DNA of 64,000 nucleotides from Dysgonomonas sp. ZJ279 (GTDB lineage: Bacteria; Bacteroidota; Bacteroidia; Bacteroidales; Dysgonomonadaceae), in assembly GCF_011039205.1 (NCBI RefSeq), contig NZ_JAAKEL010000006.1:124001-188000 (forward strand), written 5' to 3'. The notes beneath the pieces were generated by a model, which saw only the letters and a program-made list of their open reading frames with translations, was not told the origin of the DNA and made no database searches. The stretch's first letter is position 1. Each line of letters begins with the position of its first letter. Shown here piece by piece: positions 26,485 to 35,725 of this stretch. A program made the translations under genes and the position numbers.

Positions 26485-26829
26485 TTATTTTTTAATGTAA
26501 ACTATACCATCCTCACTAGCGGTCAATTTATTATTCGCTATAGTTGCAACAATAGTTTCCCCATCTTCAACCATAACTACATTTGGGTGATCGTAGGTAT
26601 ATGTGCCACTTCCCGAAAATTCTAGTTTTTTATCTACGAGAGCTTCATACCCTGAATAATTAAATGTTGATTTTTGAAACTTAATAGTGCTTTTGTAGGT
26701 ATATTCACCATCAACCTCATTAGCCTCCCATGTTGTACCCTCTAAAGAATCATTTTTGTCGTCATCATCTTTACTACACGAACCTACGATAAGAGGTAAA
26801 AGCAATAATAATAAAAGTAATTTTTTCAT
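26485..26829 (-). CDS. Small hypothetical lipoprotein
   Basis: The ATG at 26829 gives a 114-residue protein with a strong lipoprotein signal (MKKLLLLLLLLPLIVGSC, Cys18) followed by an acidic KDDDDKND segment. A longer in-frame start at 26898 would place 23 unrelated residues before the signal. The mature part is a small beta-rich domain (GTTWEANEVDGEYTY ... GTYTYDHPNVVMVEDGE) like lipocalin-type lipoproteins common in Bacteroidales. Function is unknown. Confidence 0.78.
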   Translation of the reverse strand: MKKLLLLLLLLPLIVGSCSKDDDDKNDSLEGTTWEANEVDGEYTYKSTIKFQKSTFNYSGYEALVDKKLEFSGSGTYTYDHPNVVMVEDGETIVATIANNKLTASEDGIVYIKK

Positions 26830-27139
26830 AGTTGTAAAATTGTAGTTGTAATTTATAGTATTAAAATTTCGACAAATGTATAATTTATTATTTAGCATTC
26901 TCTATTTAAGCAGTTAAATTATTGATATCCTGCTATATTTATTTTTACTCCCAAATTTCGGACAAATCGGTGATTTAGGAATCGATCAGCAAAATTCATT
27001 GACGATGGGCAATTTTGGTGGAATAGCATGGTGGCATCCTGTATATTAAAAGATAGTTGTAGATTTAAAAGAAAAAGGAAGCTATCAGCCAGAGACGTCG
27101 GAAGAAATACTGGTCACTCATGAGTTACACCTCCCTTTC
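26830..27139. other. Non-coding spacer with a short open stretch
   Basis: No supported gene was found. A 43-codon stop-free stretch on the plus strand (26918-27049) ends in GNFGGIAWWHPVY and reads protein-like but has no start codon, so it may be a gene remnant or chance. Confidence 0.4.
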
Positions 27140-28648
27140 TTATTGTTTCTGTTCGATTAATTTTCTTGCTTTCATTCTGTAAAGAAAAATGTCAGTAGCT
27201 CGCAAAGAATCTACTGTCATGAAATCTTTTTGTAGAGCATCATAAAAGTTATAAAATACCTCTTGCACTTCCGGTCGATCTTGATTTAATAAAATAAATT
27301 CAGGCGCAGCCGGATCTCCATAGCCCATTTTTTCAAAATTAAATGGCTCGAAACGAGGGTTAATTCCCTCAGGTACTAACACACAATATCTATTACCAGG
27401 AGCAATTAGCTCTACACGGCTAAGCATAAAATGCGAATAAAAATTCACCACAAAAATATGCTCATCCTTTCCATCCGACGCAATAAAGCGGCGAATATCA
27501 GCATAAGCATTTTCTACTACCTTGTAGTCTCTCTTGCATGAGTAAAATCGCATGGCACCAAAGAGAGTTAAAAGAATCAGAAAAGCAATAGCTAATTGTC
27601 TGAATCGAGGTAAGTCCATAGCCCTAGCCAAAATGATAGCGATACTAAGTACATACAATCCAAACGAGCACGTCATATAGCGGGGAACTAATATAGGTAA
27701 GTAGATTATAGATATTATAAAAGCTGTAGCAATGGGCAAAAGAAATGCCACAAATGCTATTAAGCTCAAATAGACCTGCTTGTTCTTCTGTTTAAAACCA
27801 TTTACAAACACCTTTGCGGTTAAAATGCACTGTACTAACATTAAAAAGATGAGCCCAACCATCATTTGTATTTTTGTAAAATAAAGGAAGGGTGCTTCTA
27901 CTATCTTAGGTGAATAAAAATAATAAATATGAACAAATATATCGTTTAACGTTAATGGAACTATCCAATAATGACTAACAACATCTTCGATCTGAAAAGT
28001 AAGCTGATAAAGCCACGGCGAATAAATAACCGAAAACACGACTCCCAGAATAATCAGATGAAGCCATTTCTTCTTAGCTCTAAACAGGAAGATCAACAAC
28101 AGAATATATATCCAGAAAACACCCAGTAATCCATAGTTGTGAGTATACGCGGCACAAACACTCATTGCGAAAAATTTAAGCCAATCAACTGACCTTTCCT
28201 TCAAATAAACATCGTAAGCAAACAAGGCACATGCCAAAACGAAGAACATGCACCACGAATACATTCGTATATCCGTTACTAAATATTGAGTTACAGGAAA
28301 TATAATAAGCAGAATAATAAAAATAATTGCAACACGATCTCCAAAATGACGGCGTATAGGAAAACAACCAAGCAGTAATATTGCCATCATACCCAGAGCT
28401 GAGAATACGCGTAAGGCAAACATCGAGCTATCGAATATAAGACTGTACGTTTTCAACAACCAATAGTAAAGCGGTGGATGTACATCAGATGCTGTGATCC
28501 GTAGAATATCAAGATATGATCTCCTTATCATAAATGCAGAATATGCATCATCGTAAGGAATAAGAACATTTATAGAATCCTGATACAAGAATATACCAAA
28601 GGCCAAACATAATAAAAGAATATATATAATAATCTTCGTGAATTTCAT
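27140..28648 (-). CDS. GT-C/PMT-like membrane glycosyltransferase
   Basis: The 502-residue protein has about 11-12 hydrophobic segments. The first periplasmic loop carries DDAYSAF and the ASDVHPPLYYWLLK motif, the DE/DxHPP signature of GT39/PMT-like and ArnT-like enzymes. These transfer a sugar from a polyprenyl-phosphate donor at the outer face of the inner membrane. The C-terminal soluble part (about 385-500) fits the family. It starts 8 bases after the gldD stop and is probably co-transcribed with it. Confidence 0.82.
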   Translation of the reverse strand: MKFTKIIIYILLLCLAFGIFLYQDSINVLIPYDDAYSAFMIRRSYLDILRITASDVHPPLYYWLLKTYSLIFDSSMFALRVFSALGMMAILLLGCFPIRRHFGDRVAIIFIILLIIFPVTQYLVTDIRMYSWCMFFVLACALFAYDVYLKERSVDWLKFFAMSVCAAYTHNYGLLGVFWIYILLLIFLFRAKKKWLHLIILGVVFSVIYSPWLYQLTFQIEDVVSHYWIVPLTLNDIFVHIYYFYSPKIVEAPFLYFTKIQMMVGLIFLMLVQCILTAKVFVNGFKQKNKQVYLSLIAFVAFLLPIATAFIISIIYLPILVPRYMTCSFGLYVLSIAIILARAMDLPRFRQLAIAFLILLTLFGAMRFYSCKRDYKVVENAYADIRRFIASDGKDEHIFVVNFYSHFMLSRVELIAPGNRYCVLVPEGINPRFEPFNFEKMGYGDPAAPEFILLNQDRPEVQEVFYNFYDALQKDFMTVDSLRATDIFLYRMKARKLIEQKQ

Positions 28649-28655
28649 CTGTCTC

Positions 28656-29222
28656 CTATTTAGTACTGCCCCACTCCAACGATTCCATTAAATGAATAAT
28701 ATCTTCGCGTATAAATTGAGTTACAGGTGCAATGGAATCCTTATTTACCTTCTGATCATAATAAAGTGAGCCTCTGAAAAAATTAGAAAGACTATCTGTC
28801 ACGAAAAACTGAATGGGAGTAGCTACCGACCCCTTTATTTCATATATTATTCCCGATGTATTATGCAATTCATTAGTAAAGTTCACTTGTTTTATGGCAT
28901 CTGCTATCGAAGCATGGCTGTAGGCCAACTGATAACTATCATCAAGAGCATTACGCAGTGTCTCGGGGGTAACAGGAATATAGGTGCAAAAAATAGTCGC
29001 ATTATATTGAGGATAAACAATATTAAACCATTTTTCGTTGTCTGGGGAACCTTCGACATTCTCTATTCTGGCAATATCGGGGTATTGAAATGAGAATTGG
29101 TGATCCTTGTATTCTGCCATACCAGACTCCTTCCTTTCGAGTCGTAAATATCCTTTTGGCTTGGGGGTATATTCATTACAAGAAAAAAATAACAGGCATA
29201 GAAAACATAAAGAATATCTCAT
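28656..29222 (-). CDS. gldD: Gliding motility-type lipoprotein GldD
   Basis: The 188-residue product has a lipobox (FFSC, Cys15) followed by EYTPKPKGYLRLE, the conserved GldD start. GldD is essential for gliding in Flavobacteria, but orthologues occur in non-gliding Bacteroidales, where they have an unknown envelope role. The usual neighbours gldE, ssb and mutY are only partly retained: ssb is 100 bases upstream here, no gldE is present, and mutY is found about 18 kb away in another cluster. Length fits the family. Confidence 0.88.
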   Translation of the reverse strand: MRYSLCFLCLLFFSCNEYTPKPKGYLRLERKESGMAEYKDHQFSFQYPDIARIENVEGSPDNEKWFNIVYPQYNATIFCTYIPVTPETLRNALDDSYQLAYSHASIADAIKQVNFTNELHNTSGIIYEIKGSVATPIQFFVTDSLSNFFRGSLYYDQKVNKDSIAPVTQFIREDIIHLMESLEWGSTK

Positions 29223-29322
29223 TTAATCCATTATTTGTAAAGTGAAAACAGATTAAACATTTATAGCTTAATAGCTATTTACATTTAATCTGTTCCATAT
29301 TAATTTCAATATATATAAACCT

Positions 29323-29781
29323 TTAGAAAGGCAAATCATCCTCGTCCGAAGCATTCGAGAATGAGGTTGGAGCCTGATATGTATTATTCGTTTCGCTAGC
29401 AGGCGGAGTTGTATTGTATGAGTGTTCTCCTCCTTCGCCAGCTTCTCTTCTGCGCCCAAGAAGCTCTAAATTATCCGCATATATCTCGTTTACATAACGC
29501 TTCATTCCATTGGCATCGTCGTATGTACGTGAGCGGATTTTACCTTCCACGTATACTTGTGTTCCTTTACGGACAAACTGCTCAGCAACTTTAGCTAATC
29601 CCCGCCAGCATACAATATTATGCCACTCCGTACGGTCAGGAATCTGAGTTCCATTAGCAGCAGTATATCCCCTTTCGGTCGTTGCCAACGTAAAGTTAGC
29701 TACAACACTACCATTATCAAAATATTTTATATCAGGGTCTTTCCCTATATTACCGATTAATATTACTTTATTTACGGACAT
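29323..29781 (-). CDS. ssb: Single-stranded DNA-binding protein
   Basis: The 152-residue protein has an N-terminal OB fold (about 2-108, starting SVNKVILIGNIGKDP with WHNIVCWRGLAKVAEQF and KGTQVYVEGKIRSR), a flexible linker rich in Glu, Thr and Ser, and the acidic tip DEDDLPF that recruits partner proteins. The tetramer protects single-stranded DNA in replication and repair. A TATATTTG -7 element at 29814-29821 is a candidate promoter. Confidence 0.96.
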   Translation of the reverse strand: MSVNKVILIGNIGKDPDIKYFDNGSVVANFTLATTERGYTAANGTQIPDRTEWHNIVCWRGLAKVAEQFVRKGTQVYVEGKIRSRTYDDANGMKRYVNEIYADNLELLGRRREAGEGGEHSYNTTPPASETNNTYQAPTSFSNASDEDDLPF

Positions 29782-29855
29782 ATCTTTGTTGTTTTTAGGT
29801 TCTTATCTATTTACAAATATAGGAATTTTTTCTACGTGTCGGAGTTCGGGATTAT

Positions 29856-30347
29856 TTATTCTCCTACTGATACAATTTTTTGTAAAAACAGAGAATTTGG
29901 AATGACAACAAGTTCACCTTCGTTTGTCCGCAGATAAGTATGAAATGTCTGGATATTTTCTATTGTAGCAACAATCGGCGAATCTTTATCCAATATGCGT
30001 ATTTCGTCTCCAATATGAAAAGGGGTCGTGAAAAATATAATTATTCCGGCAGTTATATTGCTAAGCATAGACCATTGGGCAAACATAGCGACACCTATAA
30101 CTGCAAATATAGAAGACAAAGCAACAAGCATATGCTCGGGTTGTACCCCCCAAATAATAGTCAAGGCAACAATACAGGTGAAATTTATAAGTATGTATAT
30201 AACTCTTATAATATGCGCTATACGATTTTCATTTTTCAAACGAAGAATACCAAAATTACGTATCAACTTACGTGTTACGTATTTAGAAACCGGTGTTGCT
30301 ATTAAAACAATGGCTGTAGCAATTAACTGTGGGATATATTCGTACAT
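29856..30347 (-). CDS. Minimal MscS-family mechanosensitive channel protein
   Basis: The start at 30347 (MYEYIPQ...) is preferred because the longer ORF adds 14 residues with no homology-like feature. The 163-residue protein has three hydrophobic segments, including the pore-lining-like GVAMFAQWSMLSNITAGIIIFFTTPFHIGDEI. A beta domain follows (about 120-160). It ends soon after, so the large C-terminal cage of E. coli MscS (286 residues) is missing. It could gate osmotic release or act in a hetero-complex, which is speculative. Confidence 0.82.
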   Translation of the reverse strand: MYEYIPQLIATAIVLIATPVSKYVTRKLIRNFGILRLKNENRIAHIIRVIYILINFTCIVALTIIWGVQPEHMLVALSSIFAVIGVAMFAQWSMLSNITAGIIIFFTTPFHIGDEIRILDKDSPIVATIENIQTFHTYLRTNEGELVVIPNSLFLQKIVSVGE

Positions 30348-30420
30348 AGCAATTTTGTTAGTGTAAAAAAGGAGAAACAGACTAGCCATTCCTCCTTTTG
30401 TTTATTTATTTAGATTGAAT

Positions 30421-31248
30421 TTATTTATTCTCCTTCATTAAATAATAGACTTGATTAGATGTGGTAGTCAACAACTCCCATGTTCCTACGTAACGAAGCT
30501 TATCCGGGTCACCAGCTTTTGAAGCAGGCTCCCAATATCTAAATTTAATTGGTATAAGAGTATAATCACCCTGTACAATCGGACTTGGATTATTTGGTCT
30601 CGGAAATGAACCTCTCAGCACACTTAGTTTAGTTACAGATGTAAAAGTTTTGGGTATAGTCGTAGCTTCACCAGCTTGTGAATAGGTTTTCTTAAAACGT
30701 ATATCAATTATTACTTTATCTTCTGTATTTTTAATTTCCGTCCCATCCTCATCTATCTGATTAGTGCTGTCATAATAAAATTCAGCTTCTACTATATCGT
30801 CTGGTTTTACAGAAAAACTATAACTAAATAGCCAATTATCTCCATAATAATCAGTTCCGTGAAAAAATGGAATTCCTATACCTTTCGCGACAATAGCGTC
30901 ATCCGTTGCCGCTGGAACAGGTATTGTACGAAATTTTGATTCACTTATAGCTTGTCCATTGCTATTAGTAGGTCTTATATATTCTGCAGTGTAGATACCA
31001 TTTGAATTATTTGATAAATTTATTTCATAATTAACAAAATAGCATCTTCCGACAGTAAAATCGCTCATACTAGCAGAAGTCATTTGACCGATCGGTGTTG
31101 ACGCTATCGTCTGACCTGTGTCACCTGTCGACATGTATGCAAACACATTCTCTTGCTTCGAAGTACTTTCACCATCTCCCAAACAAGAAGACAATAAAAG
31201 CGCCGTTGCAAACACTGAAAAAATTACTTTAAACGTTATCCTTTTCAT
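30421..31248 (-). CDS. Hypothetical Bacteroidales lipoprotein
   Basis: The 275-residue product has a lipoprotein signal (LLLSSC, Cys22) and a mature beta-rich region with no recognised domain. Conserved-looking patches include GRCYFVNYEINLSN and VQGDYTLIPIKFRYW, the latter near the C-terminus. NigD-like and DUF4843-type lipoproteins were considered, but no signature was clear. It stands alone. A -7-like TATATTTG lies at 31378-31385, implying a leader of about 120 bases. Confidence 0.65.
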   Translation of the reverse strand: MKRITFKVIFSVFATALLLSSCLGDGESTSKQENVFAYMSTGDTGQTIASTPIGQMTSASMSDFTVGRCYFVNYEINLSNNSNGIYTAEYIRPTNSNGQAISESKFRTIPVPAATDDAIVAKGIGIPFFHGTDYYGDNWLFSYSFSVKPDDIVEAEFYYDSTNQIDEDGTEIKNTEDKVIIDIRFKKTYSQAGEATTIPKTFTSVTKLSVLRGSFPRPNNPSPIVQGDYTLIPIKFRYWEPASKAGDPDKLRYVGTWELLTTTSNQVYYLMKENK

Positions 31249-31728
31249 TTCTATATAGTTTTAATTTAATATTCAATTTTATTTTTGTGTTCTCAATTGA
31301 GAATTCGATTGAGTTTTTCTCCCTGAATAGATTATTTATCCACTGTATCAAAACAGCATGCTTTTCATATTAGGCTTCAAATATACAACTTTTTTACAAC
31401 ACGATAAAAATACAAAGAATTGTTTGCCTATCATCTTATAAATTTAACTTACTCATACTGTTTTTAACAATGTCAAATATCCGATATTCAAAAATACGCC
31501 CTCTCTCAACAATTAAATAGTCAGATAGTTGACAAACAAAGTCTGGATAACTCTTAAGCTATCCATTATTCACACGCATATTAGCTATGCTTAAATAGTA
31601 AAACGGTTATTGGAATTTATTAGTATATATGAACAGTTAAATTTTCGAATGAAGCTTCTATTATATGAGTCTGAAGTGGAAATTACAGCTCACAATTCTA
31701 TTCTACAAGATTGACATGAGAATTGACC
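31249..31728. other. 480-base non-coding spacer
   Basis: No coding sequence was found. It holds the putative promoter and leader of the 30.4 kb lipoprotein (minus -7 element 31378-31385) and small inverted repeats near 31292-31314 built around CTCAATTGAG. The rest is AT-rich with no recognised RNA. Confidence 0.45.
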
Positions 31729-32322
31729 TTATTTACCTCTCTTGTCTTTTGTCTGTATTTTCTTATCTCCGAGTTTAGTCCCGGAATAAATTATATCTTC
31801 AGTATTATTATCTGCTTTCTTACCAACCGAAAGCCCATCTCCTTCCTCAGGAATAGTATCAGCATCTTGCACAGGTACAACTATTTCCTCTTCTGGAAGT
31901 GTCTTTTCCTCGGGTGCAGGTTTTGGCAAATCGGTCAACAATGGAACTGATTCAGTAGGCATACTATCCACTAATGATTCAAGAGTATCTGTTGTGTCAT
32001 CTATCATTATAACATTATCCACAGGAGGCTCTTCCTTCGGTTCATCACTATCAGTAAGGAGTATGACTCCACCAATAATTACAGCAACACTTACAGCGAC
32101 AACAGTTGACTTAACCGCTACAGTTGACATGACCGTAGATGTACCCGATGTAGAAGCAGATGATGCGGACGATGCAGATGACGATGGATCAACGAGAGGT
32201 TGAATTGGTGATTGCGATAATAGCAGATCTAACCCACCCCAAAGAGATGCAGGCACTTCCGGTTCGAAACTATTTAGTTTCGAAGAGAAGAGATCTTTTA
32301 TTTTATCGTTTTCCAATGCCAT
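31729..32322 (-). CDS. Putative anti-sigma factor with Ser/Ala-rich linker
   Basis: The 197-residue protein has a cytoplasmic head (about 1-45, with PEVPASLWGGLDLLL), a low-complexity Ser/Ala/Thr segment (about 46-63), one membrane span (about 70-89) and a proline- and glutamate-rich periplasmic tail. It starts 3 bases after the ECF sigma stop, and this head-plus-span layout is typical of Bacteroidetes anti-sigma partners. There is no zinc motif. Function is inferred from position and shape. Confidence 0.7.
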   Translation of the reverse strand: MALENDKIKDLFSSKLNSFEPEVPASLWGGLDLLLSQSPIQPLVDPSSSASSASSASTSGTSTVMSTVAVKSTVVAVSVAVIIGGVILLTDSDEPKEEPPVDNVIMIDDTTDTLESLVDSMPTESVPLLTDLPKPAPEEKTLPEEEIVVPVQDADTIPEEGDGLSVGKKADNNTEDIIYSGTKLGDKKIQTKDKRGK

Positions 32323-32325
32323 CTT

Positions 32326-32874
32326 TTATCCTCTGTTTTTTAGATATTGTTTAACTTTTTCTTGCAGAATCTGGCGTGCACGAACATACTGTGAACGAGA
32401 TGTACCTTCACTAATTTCAAGCATTTCCGCTATTTCTTTATGGGAATAGTCTTCTATTGCGTATAAGTTAAAAACGGTTGCGTAGCCTTTTGGTAGTTCT
32501 TGTATCATTTTTAGCAGTTCATTTTCTGATATTTTATACATCTGATCTTCTTCCGTTGTGTCATCCACAATATCAGGAAGATCTTCTATATGTTCTGAAC
32601 TTTCTGTAATCGATTTTCTTTTTCTTAAATTCTCTAAAGCTTGGTTTATAAAAATTCGTTTCATCCAACCCTCAAAAGATCCTTTTCCTTCGAAAGAACC
32701 CATGTGGGAGAAAACTTTAATAAATCCATCCTGCAGCAAATCTTTAGCAGCATTTTGATCGGAACTGTAACGCAAGCAGATACCAAACATCTTACGAGAG
32801 TACATCTCGTAGAGTAGCTTCTGCGCATCACGCTTCTGTTCCTTACAACCTGCTATTATCTGCAGTTCATTCAT
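32326..32874 (-). CDS. ECF-type RNA polymerase sigma factor
   Basis: The 182-residue protein has sigma-2 at about 20-90 (MYSRKMFGICLRYSSDQNAA, then DLLQDGFIKVF and the -10 helix GWMKRIFINQALENLRKRK). Sigma-4 follows at about 120-175 (YAIEDYSHKEIAEMLEISEGTSRSQYVRAR). It is adjacent to a membrane anti-sigma-like gene and forms a two-gene signalling unit. This is a second ECF sigma factor in the window, unlike the one at 0.5 kb. Confidence 0.92.
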   Translation of the reverse strand: MNELQIIAGCKEQKRDAQKLLYEMYSRKMFGICLRYSSDQNAAKDLLQDGFIKVFSHMGSFEGKGSFEGWMKRIFINQALENLRKRKSITESSEHIEDLPDIVDDTTEEDQMYKISENELLKMIQELPKGYATVFNLYAIEDYSHKEIAEMLEISEGTSRSQYVRARQILQEKVKQYLKNRG

Positions 32875-33022
32875 ATGAGCTAAGCTTCCTTTTTATAAGA
32901 TGCACTTTTTATTAAAATGTTGCATGCACCTACCATAAATTTGTTTTTTTATTTACATTTTTTGAAGAATATGGATTTCATGCTGCAATTACAAGATTCA
33001 AGTATTAATGATAACACCAATT

Positions 33023-33433
33023 TTAGTCCTGTTTTTGCGTAAAAAGAACCATTTTTACACGCAATTTATTACCTATATCAATCATATCAACCACGTCTTG
33101 CAGATTCAGACTTCTATCAGCCTGCAACAAGATGTTAGCCTCCTCATTTTCTTGCTTATTAGCAAGAATGGCAGCTAGAGTAGGTTCTATCTCATCCTTT
33201 GTTACTGGTTTATCATTAATATAATAATGCAAATCAGCCGTGATAACTAAGTTTATATTCTTTTTAGTCACCACCTGTTCCGATGTAGATGCATTTGGAA
33301 GCAACACCCTAATTGCAGCAGGTGTCACCATAGTAGATATAATAAGGAAAAACAATAACAAGAAGAACATAATATCGTTCAATGAGGACGTATAGACCTC
33401 AGCTGCTCTTGTTTTTCTTCGTTGAATTTTCAT
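33023..33433 (-). CDS. exbD: ExbD/TolR-family biopolymer transport protein
   Basis: The 136-residue bitopic protein has one membrane span at about 20-40 (MFFLLLFFLIISTMV) after the conserved SLNDIMFF start, including the Asp that carries protons in this family. A periplasmic domain follows (about 45-136). It pairs with ExbB to energise TonB-dependent transport. It lies 22 bases downstream of exbB. No tonB gene is present in this window. Confidence 0.93.
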   Translation of the reverse strand: MKIQRRKTRAAEVYTSSLNDIMFFLLLFFLIISTMVTPAAIRVLLPNASTSEQVVTKKNINLVITADLHYYINDKPVTKDEIEPTLAAILANKQENEEANILLQADRSLNLQDVVDMIDIGNKLRVKMVLFTQKQD

Positions 33434-33455
33434 TGGTTATGCTCTTTACGAATTG

Positions 33456-34154
33456 TTAAGCCTCTATTTTACCTTTTTTGTAAGCTCTTATAGCTTTCAA
33501 AATCTCATTCGACTCTTTATCTATATTAGCCACAACTTTATCTATGCGCCCATTTAAAATATAATATCCCGTATATGCAATGATCCCAACTAACAAGCCG
33601 GCTCCCGAACAAATCATTTTTTGATACAACCCTGTAGAGATAGTATCTATAGCTAAATCATTTGTCTTAGCAATATCATAGAATATTTTTATTACTCCGA
33701 AGATTGTACCCAAGAAACCAAGCATTGGAGCTATAGATGCAGTAATACCCAAATAGTTCATTTGGTTTTCGAGCATCGATACTTGTTGACGGGCCTCAAC
33801 CTCCATCGATTCTTGTATCTCGCTATCGTCACAATCAAAGTCTTTCAGACCGGCAGCCACTACTTTGGCAGACGAATAAGGACGCTCGACACAAAACTTA
33901 AGAGCCTTGTCGGTTTTCCCTTCGTGGACTAGTTCTACTACACGGGATAGCCATACCAAATCCTTTTTTCCAACACGATTTATAATCAACCATTTGTTTA
34001 TTATAACATATATAGCTAATAGCGAAAGCAGAAAGATAGGTAATAATATCCATCCACCTTTTAACACAAGGTTAAAGTAACTTTCTTCAGGAGCAACCTG
34101 AGTTGCTACATCGACGATAGGAGTTGTTTCTTGAAGTAGAACAAATAGGTTCAT
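33456..34154 (-). CDS. exbB: ExbB/TolQ/MotA-family proton channel protein
   Basis: The 232-residue protein has three membrane segments (about 30-52, 128-148 and 165-187) and the characteristic cytoplasmic loop. The family pattern LGITASIAPMLGFLGTIFGVIKIF at 125-148 matches the MotA/TolQ/ExbB signature. With ExbD it uses the proton gradient for work at the outer membrane. It precedes exbD by 22 bases in an operon. Confidence 0.93.
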   Translation of the reverse strand: MNLFVLLQETTPIVDVATQVAPEESYFNLVLKGGWILLPIFLLSLLAIYVIINKWLIINRVGKKDLVWLSRVVELVHEGKTDKALKFCVERPYSSAKVVAAGLKDFDCDDSEIQESMEVEARQQVSMLENQMNYLGITASIAPMLGFLGTIFGVIKIFYDIAKTNDLAIDTISTGLYQKMICSGAGLLVGIIAYTGYYILNGRIDKVVANIDKESNEILKAIRAYKKGKIEA

Positions 34155-34190
34155 AGGTGTTATTTTTGACGTTTTATTTTTTACACAAAA

Positions 34191-34226
34191 TTCGACAGAA
34201 GGCTGATTTACCAGTCTAATGTCGAA
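34191..34226 (-). terminator. Possible terminator at the end of the nuo operon
   Basis: A perfect 7-bp stem TTCGACA/TGTCGAA (34191-34197 with 34220-34226) encloses a 22-base loop that itself can pair, and T residues follow on the minus strand. It lies about 25 bases after the nuoN stop codon. Confidence 0.5.
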
Positions 34227-34250
34227 CTTTTATATTGTTTTTATCTGTTG

Positions 34251-35675
34251 TTAATATATCCCAAAGCTGGCTAAATTTATATGTTCATAGAAGCAACTTA
34301 TCATACCGATGAAGAATATACCTACCATCGATACAATGAGTGAGAGTTTCAAATATCCATCACTGTTAACAGTTTCGATAGGAGAATTGTTCTTATTGAT
34401 AAACATCGCTTTAACGACAAGTAAGTAATAGAACAAAGATACAACAGTATTTAAGAATGCCAAGAAAACAAGCAATATTTGTCCTTGCTCCATTGCGGTC
34501 ATAAATACAAACAGCTTACTAAAGAACCCTGCTGTCGGAGGAATACCCCCCAGAGAGAACATGGCGATCATCATTACCAATGCCAGTTTCGGATTAGTTT
34601 TATACAATCCGTTATAGTCATCCATACTTACTTTACCCGTTTTATCTTCAATAGCTGAGATAACACCGAATGCTGCAAGATTAGAAAATACATATACAAA
34701 TATATAAAATAATGTAGCTGCCATCCCTTCGGCTGTTCCTGTAAATACACTCAACATGATGTATCCCGCCTGAGACACAGAAGAGAATGCAAGGAATCGC
34801 TTCATATTTTTTTGACGAATAGCAAACAAGTTACCAATAGTAATAGTCGCCAGAATAATAATCCATATAATATCTTTCCATATAGCAGAAACCACAGGGA
34901 ATACTGTATATAATATAATCATCAGTGCAAATACTGCTGCACCTTTCGATATGGTAGATAAATATAGTGTCACATTAGTTGGTGCACCTTGATACGTATC
35001 GGCAGCCCAAAGATGGAAAGGCACCAATGATACCTTAAAGAATAAACCACTCATGATAAATATCATAGCCATGATTACCAAAGGCGTAGAATATATACTT
35101 GTTGCAATATCCGAATAGTAAAGAGTTCCGCACGCTCCATAAAGGAACGAGATTCCAAAGATCATAATTGCAGATGAAAATATAGCATTAAAGATATATT
35201 TAGCTCCTGCTTCTGCTGACTCATGCCTGTATTTATCGAATGCAACAAGCGCTGCGATAGGCAATGATGCAGTTTCGAGTCCGATGTAAAACATCATGAA
35301 ATTACCCGACGAGATCATAAGATACATACCTTCCAATGTAAGAAGAGTAAGCATAAAAAACTCACCTCGCTTAAATATAGAATCGGGTTTTGACAACCAA
35401 GAGTTAGCTTGGAGGAAAATCAGGAATACGCCGATATTCAATATTTGTTTTATTGTATGTTGTGCCGGACCTGTAATATATAATCCAGAAAAGGCCTCAC
35501 CCGAATCTTTGAAAAAGAAACAGGCTACCGTATGCACCAGAAATAAGGTACAGGCTACGGGGAAATAGTATTTCTTAGCGCTGTCTGAAGCAAATAAATC
35601 GTAAAAAATAAGTAAGAGAAATACTGCCATTAGCGACAGTTCGGGCTTCATCAACAAATAATTACTTAAATCCAT
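34251..35675 (-). CDS. nuoN: NADH-quinone oxidoreductase subunit N
   Basis: The 474-residue polytopic protein has about 14 hydrophobic segments and is the antiporter-like membrane-arm subunit next to NuoM. Recognisable family segments are FYIGLETASLPIAALVAFDK near 130 and FKVSLVPFHLWAADTYQGAP near 213. It is the last gene of the operon. Proton pumping is the expected role. Confidence 0.95.
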   Translation of the reverse strand: MDLSNYLLMKPELSLMAVFLLLIFYDLFASDSAKKYYFPVACTLFLVHTVACFFFKDSGEAFSGLYITGPAQHTIKQILNIGVFLIFLQANSWLSKPDSIFKRGEFFMLTLLTLEGMYLMISSGNFMMFYIGLETASLPIAALVAFDKYRHESAEAGAKYIFNAIFSSAIMIFGISFLYGACGTLYYSDIATSIYSTPLVIMAMIFIMSGLFFKVSLVPFHLWAADTYQGAPTNVTLYLSTISKGAAVFALMIILYTVFPVVSAIWKDIIWIIILATITIGNLFAIRQKNMKRFLAFSSVSQAGYIMLSVFTGTAEGMAATLFYIFVYVFSNLAAFGVISAIEDKTGKVSMDDYNGLYKTNPKLALVMMIAMFSLGGIPPTAGFFSKLFVFMTAMEQGQILLVFLAFLNTVVSLFYYLLVVKAMFINKNNSPIETVNSDGYLKLSLIVSMVGIFFIGMISCFYEHINLASFGIY

Positions 35676-35725
35676 CTTTATATCTTAAATTACAACGTTT
35701 ACAAATTTTGATTCCTACTTATTTC

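Noticed and set aside
31292-31314. CTCAATTGAG palindrome as a possible operator
   Set aside because: Short AT-rich palindromes are frequent here and no second copy or promoter relation was found.
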